NCBI GenBank assembly: GCA_014655195.1 | Contig: BNBH01000011.1 | Location: 1-64,000 of the forward strand | Source of the DNA: Streptomyces cellulosae | Lineage (GTDB): Bacteria; Actinomycetota; Actinomycetes; Streptomycetales; Streptomycetaceae | DNA length: 64,000 nt | Direction: 5' to 3' | Part shown: positions 1 through 9,230 of the stretch, one piece after another | How positions within the stretch are numbered: position 1 is the stretch's first letter | How the letters are laid out: every line of letters starts with the position of its first letter | The notes under the pieces: model-generated | The model's database searches: none | Told to the model about the DNA's origin: nothing | Seen by the model: the letters and a program-made list of their open reading frames with translations, nothing else | Program-made: the position numbers and the translations under genes

Positions 1-92
1 TGCACTGGTACAACTACCACCGCCCCCACACCGGCATCGGCGGCCACCCACCAGCCAGCCGCGTCACCAACCTGCCCGGTCAGCACACCTAG
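1..92 (+). mobile_element. IS481-type transposase, C-terminal end only (cut by window edge)
   Basis: The frame beginning at base 3 reads HWYNYHRPHTGIGGHPPASR and stops at 90-92. The WYNxxRPH signature followed by a short basic tail is the end of the rve integrase core of IS481/IS3-like DDE transposases. Only about 29 residues lie inside the window, so I cannot tell whether the upstream element is intact. No terminal inverted repeat is obvious in the next 200 bases. It is the only transposase sequence seen in the window. Confidence 0.8.
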
Positions 93-384
93 GGGCGCGG
101 GGAACGGCGCGACCAGCCACGACGGCGCGGAGGCCGCCCCTCTGCCCCAGGTGGCACCTTGCCGGTCGGGTGCGGCGCAGTGGGGGCTGATCGCGCAGTT
201 CCCCGCGCCTCTGAAGGGGCGAGCCGCGCCCGAGGCACGCAAGGTTCGGGGGCCGGCGCGGCGCCGTCGGGGCCGGGCGCGCAGTTCCCCGCGCCCCTGG
301 AGCGGGTGGGCGAACCGCAGGTTCGACAGGGGCCGCCCTCGGCCTACCCTCGCCTCGTTTCGCCCGGCAGTGTAGACATGGCAC
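93..384. repeat. Intergenic region with three copies of a GCGCGGGGAACTGCGCG-like element
   Basis: This gap of about 290 bp has no convincing gene. It holds three copies of a short element built on GGGGCGCGGGGAACnGCGCG. One is on the + strand at 93-112, and two are in reverse at about 191-210 and 276-298, each next to GCCCCT or CTCCGG runs. From general knowledge this kind of sequence recurs between genes in Streptomyces chromosomes. Its function is not established. No clear promoter was found for the downstream gene apart from a weak GTAGAC at 372-377. Confidence 0.55.
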
Positions 385-3126
385 ATGGTCCGACTCATGG
401 GTCGATCCCGGGCCCGGTCGCCCCAGCGGTCCGGCGCGGCGGCATCCGTGCGGCGTCGTCGACGGCAGGAGAGCGGCCGCTCCGGGTGGCATCCGATGGC
501 GGGGCTGCGGTCGGTGCTGAGCGGGCGCAGTGTCGCCGGACAGGTGTTCGTCCTGCTCCTGGTGATGGTGCTGCTGCTGGTGGTCGCGGCCGTCGTTGCG
601 CTGGTGCTGCAGGTGCAGCGGGACAGCGCCGAGGAGGCCCGCAACCGCTCCCTCGCCGTCGCCGAGGCCTTCGCCAACGCCCCCGGCACCATCGAGGCGC
701 TGGACTCCCCCGACCCCACGGCCGTGCTCCAGCCGCGCGCCGAGGCGGCCCGTGAGCGGTCGCACGTCGACTTCATCGTGGTGATGAACACCGACGGCAT
801 CCGCTACACCCACCCCCGCCCCGACCGCATCGGCAAGCAGTTCGTCGGCACGACCGAGCCCGCGCTGAACGGCGAGCCGGTCGTGGAGGAGATCGAGGGG
901 ACCATCGGCCGGCTGGTGCAGGCCGTGGTGCCGGTGGAGAACCCGGACGGGGAGGTCGTCGGCCTGGTGTCGGCCGGCATCACGCTGGAGAACGTCGGCG
1001 GCGCGGCCGAGGCGCAGCTCCCGCTGGTGCTGGGCGCGGCGCTCGCCGCGCTGGCCCTGGCGACCGTCGGCGCGGCCCTGATCAGCAGACGTCTGCTGCA
1101 CCAGACCCACGGTCTGGGTCCGCACGAGATGACCCGGATGTACGAACACCACGACGCCGTGCTGCACGCGGTACGCGAGGGCGTGATGATCGTCGACGGC
1201 GACGGCACCCTGCTGCTCGCGAACGACGAGGCGCGCCGTCTGTTCAGCCTCCCCGAGGACGCCGAGGGCCGGCACGTGCGGAAGCTGGGTCTGGATCCGG
1301 CCACGACGGAGCTGCTGTCGTCGGGCCGCATGGCCACGGACGAGGTGCTTCCGGTGGGCGACCGGCTGCTGGCGGTCAACCAGCGGCCCACCGACCCGGC
1401 GGGCCGGCACCGGGGCAGCGTCACCACCGTCCGCGACACCACGGAGCTGAGGGCGCTGTCCGGCCGGGCGGAGGAGTCCCGCGAGCGGCTGAACATGCTC
1501 TACGACGCGGGCGTCGGCATCGGCACGAGTCTGGACGTGGCGCGGACCGCGCAGGAGCTGTCGGACCTGGCCGTGCCGCGGTTCGCGGACTTCGTCACCG
1601 TGGACCTGTTCGAGTCGGTGCTGGCCGGCGGGCACCCCGACGCGGCCGCCGCGCTGCGCCGTACGGCCCGTACCGGCATCGCCGAGGACGCCCCTCTGTA
1701 CCCGAAGGACCAGCAGATCCGTTTCGTCGAGTCGTCCCCGCAGGGCCGGAGCCTCGCAGGCGGCCGCGCGGTCCTGGAGCCGCGGCTCGACGAGGCCCCC
1801 GGCTGGCAGGCGCAGGACAAGGAGCGGTCCGCGCAGGTCGTCGAGTACGGCATCCACTCGCTGATCACGGTGCCGCTGCGGGCCGGCTCGCTGATCCTGG
1901 GCGTGGTCAGCTTCTGGCGGTCGCGCAAGCCGGAGCCGTTCGACGAGGAGGAGCTGGCGCTGGCGGAGGAGCTGGTGGCGCGGGCCGCGGTGTCCATCGA
2001 CAACGCCCGCCGCTACACGCGCGAGCACAGCATGGCGGTGACGCTCCAGCGCAGCCTGCTGCCGCGCACGCTGCCCGAGCAGAACGCGCTGGAGATCGCC
2101 TACCGCTATCTGCCCGCGCAGGCCGGGGTGGGCGGCGACTGGTTCGACGTGCTGCCGCTGTCCGGGGCCCGGGTGGCGCTGGTGGTCGGGGACGTCGTCG
2201 GACACGGTCTGCACGCGGCGGCCACCATGGGCCGGCTGCGCACCGCCGTGCACAACTTCTCCGGGCTGGACCTGCCGCCGGGCGAGCTGCTCGCGCTCCT
2301 CGACGAGCTGGTCGGCCGGATCGACCAGGACGAGGCGCAGGACGAGCACGTCGCCCCCGTCATCGGGGCGACGTGTCTGTACGCGGTGTACGACCCGGTG
2401 GCGGGGCGTTGCACGGTGGCGCGCGCGGGTCATCCGCCGCCCGCGCTGGTCCGGCCGGACGGGCATGTGGAGTTCCCGGACGTGCCCGCCGGCCCGCCGC
2501 TGGGCCTGGGCGGGCTGCCGTTCGAGTCGGCGGAGCTGGAGCTGCCGGAGGGCAGCAGGCTGGTGCTGTACACCGACGGCCTGGTCGAGGACCGTGAGCA
2601 CGACATCGACGTCGGTCTGGAGCGGCTGCGGGAGGCGCTGGCCGGCGCGGGGCAGTCCCCGGAGGAGACCTGCCGGGCCGTGCTGGACTCGCGGCCCCCG
2701 GGGAAGGCGGCCGACGACATCGCGCTGATCGTGGCGCGGGCCCGGGCGCTGCCGGCCGACCGGATCGCGGAGTGGCCGGTGCCGGCGGACCCGGCGGCGG
2801 TGGGCGAGCTGCGGGCGGCGGTGACGCGGAAGCTCACCGAGTGGGGTCTGGAGGAGCTGACGTTCGGCACGGAGCTGATCCTCAGTGAGCTGGTGACGAA
2901 CGCGATGCGGCACGGCGGCGCCCCCATCCAGGTGCGGATGCTGTACGAGCGTCATCTGATCTGCGAGGTCTACGACAGCAGCAGCACCGCCCCGCATCTG
3001 CGGTACGCGACCATGACGGACGAGGGCGGGCGCGGGCTCTTCCTGGTGGCACAGCTCGCGGAGCGCTGGGGCACCCGCTATCTGCCCGCGGGCAAGGTGA
3101 TCTGGGCGGAGCAGAACCTGCCGTAG
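385..3126 (+). CDS. Membrane-bound sensor protein phosphatase (sensor/PAS/GAF/PP2C-SpoIIE/HATPase)
   Basis: This 913-residue multidomain regulator probably controls an anti-sigma/anti-anti-sigma partner switch. A basic N-terminus leads to a membrane helix at about residues 52-76. An extracytoplasmic Cache/PAS-like sensor follows (DFIVVMNTDGIRYTHP), then a second helix at about 212-235. The cytoplasmic part has a PAS domain (about 250-365), a GAF domain (about 370-545) and a SpoIIE PP2C domain with GGDWFD at 583-588 and GDVVGHG near 602. The C-terminus is an anti-sigma-type HATPase (ELILSELVTNAMRHGG). Having both phosphatase and kinase-like modules in one chain is common in Streptomyces. The start has no clear ribosome binding site, and an in-frame ATG at 496 is an alternative. 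Confidence 0.85.
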   Translation: MVRLMGRSRARSPQRSGAAASVRRRRRQESGRSGWHPMAGLRSVLSGRSVAGQVFVLLLVMVLLLVVAAVVALVLQVQRDSAEEARNRSLAVAEAFANAPGTIEALDSPDPTAVLQPRAEAARERSHVDFIVVMNTDGIRYTHPRPDRIGKQFVGTTEPALNGEPVVEEIEGTIGRLVQAVVPVENPDGEVVGLVSAGITLENVGGAAEAQLPLVLGAALAALALATVGAALISRRLLHQTHGLGPHEMTRMYEHHDAVLHAVREGVMIVDGDGTLLLANDEARRLFSLPEDAEGRHVRKLGLDPATTELLSSGRMATDEVLPVGDRLLAVNQRPTDPAGRHRGSVTTVRDTTELRALSGRAEESRERLNMLYDAGVGIGTSLDVARTAQELSDLAVPRFADFVTVDLFESVLAGGHPDAAAALRRTARTGIAEDAPLYPKDQQIRFVESSPQGRSLAGGRAVLEPRLDEAPGWQAQDKERSAQVVEYGIHSLITVPLRAGSLILGVVSFWRSRKPEPFDEEELALAEELVARAAVSIDNARRYTREHSMAVTLQRSLLPRTLPEQNALEIAYRYLPAQAGVGGDWFDVLPLSGARVALVVGDVVGHGLHAAATMGRLRTAVHNFSGLDLPPGELLALLDELVGRIDQDEAQDEHVAPVIGATCLYAVYDPVAGRCTVARAGHPPPALVRPDGHVEFPDVPAGPPLGLGGLPFESAELELPEGSRLVLYTDGLVEDREHDIDVGLERLREALAGAGQSPEETCRAVLDSRPPGKAADDIALIVARARALPADRIAEWPVPADPAAVGELRAAVTRKLTEWGLEELTFGTELILSELVTNAMRHGGAPIQVRMLYERHLICEVYDSSSTAPHLRYATMTDEGGRGLFLVAQLAERWGTRYLPAGKVIWAEQNLP

Positions 3127-3137
3127 GATCCCGGCGT

Positions 3138-3174
3138 CATGTCATAAGATCACCTCGGGACATGGCATAAGGTC
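3138..3174 (+). repeat. Direct repeat upstream of the ferredoxin reductase gene
   Basis: CATGTCATAAGATC (3138-3151) and CATGGCATAAGGTC (3161-3174) are near-identical direct repeats with a 23-base period, about two helical turns. A weaker CATAGACC follows at 3187-3194. This spacing is typical of tandem activator or response-regulator sites, but I do not recognise the motif. Confidence 0.4.
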
Positions 3175-3205
3175 GGCTTATGGGCTCATAGACCGGACCC
3201 GCGTA

Positions 3206-3240
3206 CCAGGTAAGGCAAGCCTGAGTTTAGGCTTCCCCAC
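3206..3240 (+). promoter_or_regulatory. Two overlapping iron-box-like (DtxR/IdeR/DmdR) sites
   Basis: Compared by eye with the DtxR/IdeR consensus TTAGGTTAGGCTAACCTAA, the 19-mers at 3206-3224 and 3222-3240 each match 13 of 19 positions, including both GGC/GCC cores. They end 34 bases before the fprA start codon. A repressor bound here with Fe(II) would be placed to control the reductase gene. Confidence 0.45.
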
Positions 3241-3274
3241 GAGACGCTTGTCATCGCTCGAAGGGAACCTGACC

Positions 3275-4639
3275 ATGCCCCGCCCCCTGCGGGTAGCCAT
3301 CGTCGGATCCGGCCCCGCCGGGATCTACGCCGCCGACGCCCTGCTCAAGTCCGACGTGGCCGCCGACCCCGGCGTGTCCATCGACATCTTCGAGCGCATG
3401 CCGGCGCCGTTCGGACTGATCCGTTACGGCGTCGCCCCCGACCACCCGCGGATCAAGGGCATCATCACCGCCCTCCACCAGGTGCTCGACAAGCCGCAGA
3501 TCCGGCTGTTCGGCAACGTGGACTACGGCACCGACGTGCACCTCGACGACCTCCGCGCCTTCTACGACGGCGTGATCTTCGCCACCGGCGCCACGGCCGA
3601 CCGCGCGCTGCCGATCCCGGGCATCGACCTGGACGGCTCCTACGGCGCCGCGGACTTCGTGTCCTGGTACGACGGCCACCCGGACGTGCCCCGCACCTGG
3701 CCGCTGGAGGCGGAGAAGGTCGCGGTCCTCGGCGTCGGCAACGTCGCCCTGGACGTGGCGCGCATCCTCGCCAAGACGGCCGACGAGCTGCTGCCCACGG
3801 AGATCCCGCCGAACGTCTACGAGGGCCTGAAGGCCAACAAGGCGATGGAGATCCACGTCTTCGGCCGCCGCGGCCCGGCGCAGGCGAAGTTCAGCCCGAT
3901 GGAGCTGCGCGAGCTGGACCACTCCCCCAGCATCGAGGTCATCGTCGACCCCGAGGACATCGACTACGACGACGGCTCGATCGCCACCCGGCGCGGCAAC
4001 AAGCAGGCCGACATGGTCGCCAAGACCCTGGAGAACTGGGCGATCCGCGACGTCGGCGACCGTCCGCACAAGCTGTTCCTGCACTTCTTCGAGTCGCCCA
4101 CCGAGATCCTCGGCGAGGACGGCAAGGTCGTGGGCCTGCGCACCGAGCGCACCGCCCTGGACGGCACCGGCAACGTCAAGGGCACCGGCGAGTTCAAGGA
4201 CTGGGACGTCACCGCGGTGTACCGCGCGGTCGGCTACCTCTCCGACAAGCTGCCCAAGCTGCCCTGGGACATCGACTCGGGCACCGTGCCGGACGAGGGC
4301 GGCCGCGTGATCCAGGAGACCGGCGAGCACTTGCCGTCGACGTACGTCACCGGCTGGATCCGGCGTGGTCCGGTGGGCCTGATCGGGCACACCAAGGGCG
4401 ACGCCAACGAGACCGTGTCGAACCTGCTGGACGACTACGCCAACGGGCGCCTCGGCACGCCCGCGTCGCCGGCCCCCGAGGCCGTGGACGCGTTCCTCGC
4501 CGAGCGCGGTGTCCGCTACACCACCTGGGACGGCTGGTACCGCCTGGACGCGGCGGAGAAGGCACTGGGCGAGCCGCAGGGCCGTGAGCGCGTGAAGATC
4601 GTCGAGCGTGAGGACATGCTCCGCGAGAGCGGCGCCTGA
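3275..4639 (+). CDS. fprA: Ferredoxin-NADP+ reductase, FprA type
   Basis: This 454-residue FAD enzyme is close in length to mycobacterial FprA (about 456). It moves electrons between NADPH and ferredoxin, for example to feed cytochrome P450 enzymes. The N-terminal FAD-binding Rossmann motif is IVGSGPAGIYAA (about residues 9-20), and the IRYGVAPDHP segment is characteristic of adrenodoxin-reductase-like proteins. The NADP-binding motif is VLGVGNVALDVAR near residues 152-164, and the C-terminal GWIRRGPVGLIGHTKGDA is conserved. ATG 3275 is chosen because AAGGGA at 3261-3266 precedes it by 8 bases. An upstream TTG at 3248 has no such site. A convergent GH65 gene follows, with a hairpin between them. 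Confidence 0.93.
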   Translation: MPRPLRVAIVGSGPAGIYAADALLKSDVAADPGVSIDIFERMPAPFGLIRYGVAPDHPRIKGIITALHQVLDKPQIRLFGNVDYGTDVHLDDLRAFYDGVIFATGATADRALPIPGIDLDGSYGAADFVSWYDGHPDVPRTWPLEAEKVAVLGVGNVALDVARILAKTADELLPTEIPPNVYEGLKANKAMEIHVFGRRGPAQAKFSPMELRELDHSPSIEVIVDPEDIDYDDGSIATRRGNKQADMVAKTLENWAIRDVGDRPHKLFLHFFESPTEILGEDGKVVGLRTERTALDGTGNVKGTGEFKDWDVTAVYRAVGYLSDKLPKLPWDIDSGTVPDEGGRVIQETGEHLPSTYVTGWIRRGPVGLIGHTKGDANETVSNLLDDYANGRLGTPASPAPEAVDAFLAERGVRYTTWDGWYRLDAAEKALGEPQGRERVKIVEREDMLRESGA

Positions 4640-4668
4640 CATCCCCCGGGCCCTGACGGGGGCCCGTC

Positions 4669-4711
4669 CGCCGGGCGTCCGGCCGGTTCCGTGCCGGCCG
4701 GGCGTCCGGCG
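4669..4711. terminator. Bidirectional hairpin terminator
   Basis: The 18-base arm at 4669-4686 pairs with 4694-4711 with two G-T type mismatches and a 7-base loop (TTCCGTG). It sits between the convergent fprA and GH65 genes. There is no T-tract, as is usual for Streptomyces terminators. Confidence 0.7.
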
Positions 4712-4714
4712 TCG

Positions 4715-7087
4715 TCATTCCAGCAGGGCGAGCCGGGCGGTCTCCCCGGGGTCCACGCGCACCGCGCGGTGGCCGGGCAGGTGCACCTCGATCGGGTAGC
4801 GGCCGGCGGACGGCACGGTGATCTCCAGCGATCCGCTCTCCAGGCGCAGCCGCACGCCCCAGTGGCCGTGGTAGCGGACGGTGATGCCGTAGGAGGACAG
4901 CTCCGGCAGCGGCACGGGGTCGAGCCACAGGGCGCCGCCCCGGGTCTCCAGGCCGGTGAGGCCGCGCTGCACCAGGTCGAGGGTGCCGGCCATCGCGCCG
5001 AGGTGGATGCCCTCGCCGGTGGTGCCGCCCTGGATGTCGGCGATGTCCGACTGGAGGGCCTCCTGGCAGAACTTCCAGGCGTCCCTGCGGCGCGCCCGGG
5101 CCAGGACCCAGCCGTGCACCAGGCCGCTGAGTGTGGAGCCGTGGCTGGTGCGGTGCAGGTAGTAGTCCACCGTGCGCCGCCAGGCCCGCTCGTCCAGGCT
5201 GAGCCCCAGCCGGCGGAAGACGCCCTGGAGTTCGGCCGGTGAGAACAGGTAGCCGAGCATGAGGACGTCCGCCTGCTTGGACGCCTGGTAGCGGTTGACG
5301 GTGTCGCCCTCGGCCTCCAGGATCCGGTCGAGCCGCCGGATGTCGCCGTACCGGCGCCGGTAGCCCCGCCAGTCCAGCTCGGCGAGTTCTCCGTACCCCT
5401 CGAACTGGCTGATGACGCCGTCGTGGAAGGGGACGTGAAGGGTGCGGGAGATGTGGTCCCAGTGTTCGAGTTCCGCCTCGTCCAGGCCGGTGCGCTCGGC
5501 CAGCTCACGGCGGCGCGGCTCGGGCAGGTGGCGCAGCACCTCCAGGGTGCGGGCCAGCACCCAGGTGGCGGTGACGTTGGTGTAGGCGTTGTCGTCGAGG
5601 CCGGGGCGGTCGGCGTCCGGGTAGGCGTCGTGGTACTCGTCGGGACCCATCACGCCCTTGATGCGGTAGCGGCCCAGCCGGTCGTCGTAGGTGGCGGAGT
5701 CGGCCCAGAAGCGGGAGATCTGCAGCAGCATCTCGGCGCCCTTGGTGTGCAGGAACTCCTCGTCGCCCGCGGCCTCGCAGTACTCCCGCACGTTGTAGGC
5801 GATCGCCGAGCCCACGTGGTGCTGCAGGTGGGAGTGGTCCGGCAGCCAGCGGCCCGACCGCGGGTTGAGGTGCAGCTGCTGGGTCTCCTCCCGGCCGTCG
5901 CTGCCGGACTGCCACGGGTACATCGCGCCGCGCCGCCCGGCGTCGTGGGCGGCCGTCCGGGCGCGTTCCAGGCGCCGGTACCGGTAGTGCAGCAGCGCCC
6001 GGGACACCTCCGGGAAGTGCAGGTTGAGGTACGGCAGGACGAACAGCTCGTCCCAGAACACGTGCCCCCGGTACGCCTCCCCGTGCAGCCCGCGCGCGGG
6101 CACGCCCACGTCCAGGTCGGCGGTGTGCGGGGAGAGGGTCTGCAGCACGTGGAAGAGGTGCAGCCGCAGGATGCGCCCCACCTCGTCCGGCACGTCCGGC
6201 TCCGCCCGCCGCCACAGCTGCTGCCAGGCCGTCATGTGAGGCGGCAGCAGTTCGTCGAAGGGCCCGGCCCGGTGCACCCGGTCGACGGCGGCGTGCAGCG
6301 GGTCGCTGATCGCCGGGTCGCGTGAGGTGTGCAGGGCGACGATCTTGTCGACGGTGAGGGTCTTCCCCTCCGTCAGCTCCAGCCGGGTCGTCTGCACCGC
6401 GCGGGGCCGGTCGTGGGTGGCGGTGACGGACGCGGGCGAGGTCAGCCGGGCGGCGTAGGCGATCCGGACGTCGGAGGTCCGGGTACGGCAGCGCAGCCAC
6501 ACGGCGTCCTGCTGGGAGGTGCCGGTGACCACATGGGTGAGGTGGCGGCCGTCCAGGTCGGCGTAGCGGGGCACCCCGGCGTTGGTGACGCTTCCGTCGA
6601 GCGCCGCCTCGACCACGAGCGGCCCGGAGAACCCCTCGGCGGTGAACTCGGTGCGCAGTCCCGCGAGGTGGGGGTCCGCCATGTCCACGAACCGCAGCTG
6701 ACGCACCAGGAGCGCGGCGCCCGCCCCGAGCCCGAACCGGGTCAGGCGCTCCATCAGACCGGAGGACAGGTGCAGGGTGACCGCGTGTTCGAGGACGGGG
6801 GTGGTGTCGGGGCCGATCCAGGCGCCGTCGGGGCGGCGGAAGCGCAGGGGCAGCCAGTTGGGCAGGTTGACGACGTCCTCGTTCTCCACCTGGCGGCCGC
6901 CGACCGAGGAGACGAGCCGGTTGTAGACGCCGGCCGCGTAGGTGCCGGGGTAGTGCACGGTGTCGGCGGCGCACTCCGCGAGGACGCCACGGGTGGCGAA
7001 GTAGCCGTTGCCGAGGGTGCACAGCGATTCCCGCAGGCGCTCGTCGGCGGGGTCGTAGCCCTCGTACCGCCAGGTCCAGCCCGTCAC
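4715..7087 (-). CDS. Glycoside hydrolase family 65 protein (disaccharide phosphorylase/hydrolase)
   Basis: This 790-residue GH65 enzyme has the length and order of the family: an N-terminal beta-sandwich (YEGYDPADERLRESLCTLGNGYFATRG), an (alpha/alpha)6 barrel, and a small C-terminal beta domain. The proposed general acid is the Glu in the GVMGPDEYHD motif, followed by the conserved DDNAYTNVTATW. The family splits maltose, trehalose, kojibiose or nigerose with phosphate or water, and I cannot tell which from sequence alone. GTG 7087 is chosen over a longer frame because GGGAGGAG lies just upstream and the family N-terminus starts there. The beta-phosphoglucomutase-like HAD protein that usually neighbours such genes lies about 20 kb away at 27652-28386. 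Confidence 0.9.
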   Translation of the reverse strand: MTGWTWRYEGYDPADERLRESLCTLGNGYFATRGVLAECAADTVHYPGTYAAGVYNRLVSSVGGRQVENEDVVNLPNWLPLRFRRPDGAWIGPDTTPVLEHAVTLHLSSGLMERLTRFGLGAGAALLVRQLRFVDMADPHLAGLRTEFTAEGFSGPLVVEAALDGSVTNAGVPRYADLDGRHLTHVVTGTSQQDAVWLRCRTRTSDVRIAYAARLTSPASVTATHDRPRAVQTTRLELTEGKTLTVDKIVALHTSRDPAISDPLHAAVDRVHRAGPFDELLPPHMTAWQQLWRRAEPDVPDEVGRILRLHLFHVLQTLSPHTADLDVGVPARGLHGEAYRGHVFWDELFVLPYLNLHFPEVSRALLHYRYRRLERARTAAHDAGRRGAMYPWQSGSDGREETQQLHLNPRSGRWLPDHSHLQHHVGSAIAYNVREYCEAAGDEEFLHTKGAEMLLQISRFWADSATYDDRLGRYRIKGVMGPDEYHDAYPDADRPGLDDNAYTNVTATWVLARTLEVLRHLPEPRRRELAERTGLDEAELEHWDHISRTLHVPFHDGVISQFEGYGELAELDWRGYRRRYGDIRRLDRILEAEGDTVNRYQASKQADVLMLGYLFSPAELQGVFRRLGLSLDERAWRRTVDYYLHRTSHGSTLSGLVHGWVLARARRRDAWKFCQEALQSDIADIQGGTTGEGIHLGAMAGTLDLVQRGLTGLETRGGALWLDPVPLPELSSYGITVRYHGHWGVRLRLESGSLEITVPSAGRYPIEVHLPGHRAVRVDPGETARLALLE

Positions 7088-7292
7088 TTCGCCGCTCCTC
7101 CCGCCGACGACCGCCGCGCACGGGGCCGTGCGGCCCGTGCGAGGGCGCCGGGGGCCGGCAGCGGTCCGGCCCCCGGCGCCGTCACCGGCGGCGAGTCCTC
7201 CCGGCCGCGGGGCCGGGCGGTCCCGCCGCGACCGGAACGGCGCACCGAGTACCCCCGGCCGGAGCGGAACACACACCACCGGGGACGGAGGG

Positions 7293-9041
7293 CTACTGCT
7301 CGCCCACCGGCACCCGCCACACCAGGGTGGTGCCGCCGCCCGGGGTCTCCGTGACCTCGAAGGAGCCGCCGAGCTGTCCGGCGCGCTCGGCCATGTTGCG
7401 CAGGCCGCTGCGGCGTCCGCCGGGCGGCAGGCCCACGCCGTCGTCCGCGACCGTCAGCCGCACCTCGCGCCCGTCGGTCTCCACGGCCACCTGGGCGCGG
7501 CTCGCGCGGGCGTGCCGGGCGACGTTGGTGAGCGCCTCGGAGAGCACGGCCACCAGGTGGTCGGCGGCCTCCTTGGACACATGGGTGTCGATCAGGCCCT
7601 CCATCCGCACGCTGGGCGCGAAGCCGAGCAGCGGGGCGGCCTCGCCGACGAGCCGGACGGCGCGGGCCCGCAGTCCGGTCCCGGCGCCGCCGGCGGAGGC
7701 GCGGGAGCGCAGGCCGAAGATGGTCGAGCGGATGATCTTGATGGTCTCGTCGAGGTCGTCGACGGCCCGCAGCACCCGCTCGGAGGCCTCCTTGTGCTCG
7801 ATGAACCGGCCGGCGCTCTGCAGGGTCATGCCGGTGGCGAACAGCCGCTGGATGGCCAGGTCGTGCAGGTCTCGGGCGATGCGGTCGCGGTCCTCCAGGA
7901 CGGCGATCTGCTCGGCGTCCTGGCGGCGCTCGGCCAGTTCCATCGCCACGGCGGCCTGGGCGGCGAAGCCCCGCAGCGGTTCGATCTCCTTGTCCGTGAA
8001 GACATGGCCGCCGGCCGCGCGGACCAGCAGCAGGATGCCCCGCACCCCGTCCTCGCCGCCGATCGGCACCGCCACGGCGGGACCCAGGCCGGTGAACGTC
8101 TGCGGGCCGGGGAACACCCGTTCGTCGTGAGCGATGTCCGCCGAGGTGACGGGCGCGGCGGACGCGAACGCCCGGCCGAGGAAGCTGCTCTCGACGGGCA
8201 CGACGAGGCCGCGGTGCGTCTCGGCGTCCTGCCCGAGGGCGAGTTCCACGGTCAGCGAGCCGGTGCCCTCCATGGGCACGGCGACGACGGCGAGCTCGGC
8301 GCCGGTGATCTCGCGGGCCCGCTCGGCGACGAGCAGCAGCGCCTCGGCGCGCTCGCTGCCGGACATCAGCCCGTGGGTGATCTCGGCGTTGGCCTGGAGC
8401 CAGCGCTCCCGCAGCCGGGACTCCTCGTAGAGGCGGGCGTTGTCGATGGCGACGCCCGCGGCGACGGCGAGGGTCGACAGGACGGACTCGTCCTCCTCGT
8501 CGAACTGCGCCCCGCCGCGCTTCTCGGTCAGGTACAGGTTGCCGAAGACCTGGTCGCGGACGCGGATCGGGACGCCGAGGAAGGTGTTCATCGGCGGGTG
8601 GTGCGGCGGGAAGCCGTAGGAGGCGGGGTGCTCGGACAGCTTGGGGATCCGCAGCGGCTGGGGGTGGCGGATCAGCTCCCCGAGGATGCCGTGGCCCTCC
8701 GGGTAGTGGCCGATGCGGGCGATCTCCTCGTCGCTGACGCCGACGGTGTGGAAGGCGGACAGCCGCTTGCCGTCCGGGCCGATCACGCCGAGGGCGGCGT
8801 ACCGGGCGTCCACGAGCGCGGCGGCGGCCTCCACGATGGAGTGCAGCGCCTGCTCCAGTTCGAGCTCGCGGCCGACGGAGAGGACCGCCTCGAGGAGGCT
8901 GCGCACCCGGTCGCGGGTGCCGCGGGCCGCGTCGATGCGCGCCTGCAGCTCCTCCAGCAGTTCGTCCAGCCTGAGCTGCGGCAAACGTACGCGCGCGCCC
9001 TCGTCCCGCTCCGGGGCCGTGTCCCGCCCGGCGTCTGTCAC
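7293..9041 (-). CDS. GAF-domain sensor histidine kinase, DevS/NarX type
   Basis: This 582-residue soluble kinase has two GAF domains (about 55-205 and 225-370). Its HisKA_3 dimerisation segment has RIARDLHDLAIQR with phospho-acceptor His393, and a HATPase domain follows with SEALTNVARHA and DDGVGLPP. This arrangement matches the mycobacterial DevS/DosT class, whose GAF domains can bind haem; haem binding here is not shown. GTG 9041 is selected because CCTCCT at 9049-9054 gives a perfect AGGAGG seven bases upstream. No response regulator gene is adjacent, so its partner is elsewhere. It is last in a run of (-) genes for Roadblock and DUF4388 proteins. Confidence 0.9.
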   Translation of the reverse strand: MTDAGRDTAPERDEGARVRLPQLRLDELLEELQARIDAARGTRDRVRSLLEAVLSVGRELELEQALHSIVEAAAALVDARYAALGVIGPDGKRLSAFHTVGVSDEEIARIGHYPEGHGILGELIRHPQPLRIPKLSEHPASYGFPPHHPPMNTFLGVPIRVRDQVFGNLYLTEKRGGAQFDEEDESVLSTLAVAAGVAIDNARLYEESRLRERWLQANAEITHGLMSGSERAEALLLVAERAREITGAELAVVAVPMEGTGSLTVELALGQDAETHRGLVVPVESSFLGRAFASAAPVTSADIAHDERVFPGPQTFTGLGPAVAVPIGGEDGVRGILLLVRAAGGHVFTDKEIEPLRGFAAQAAVAMELAERRQDAEQIAVLEDRDRIARDLHDLAIQRLFATGMTLQSAGRFIEHKEASERVLRAVDDLDETIKIIRSTIFGLRSRASAGGAGTGLRARAVRLVGEAAPLLGFAPSVRMEGLIDTHVSKEAADHLVAVLSEALTNVARHARASRAQVAVETDGREVRLTVADDGVGLPPGGRRSGLRNMAERAGQLGGSFEVTETPGGGTTLVWRVPVGEQ

Positions 9042-9230
9042 CCGTGTGCCTCCTGTCCCCACACTCCGGCACCGCCCGCCCGGCGTCCTCCGGGGGCGGG
9101 CGTCGGTAACGGTCCAGTAAACGTGACGGTACGGCATCCGGCGGGCCTCGCATCCGGCGGGACCGCCGTCGGAACGCCGCGCGGCCCCGCACGCCGGCGG
9201 GCGGGGCGCGGGGCCGCGGACGGGCGGGTG

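Noticed and set aside
64..2997. A 977-residue open frame antisense to the PP2C gene
   Set aside because: High-GC shadow frame, rich in Arg/His/Pro with no recognisable domain; the + strand gene has clear domains.
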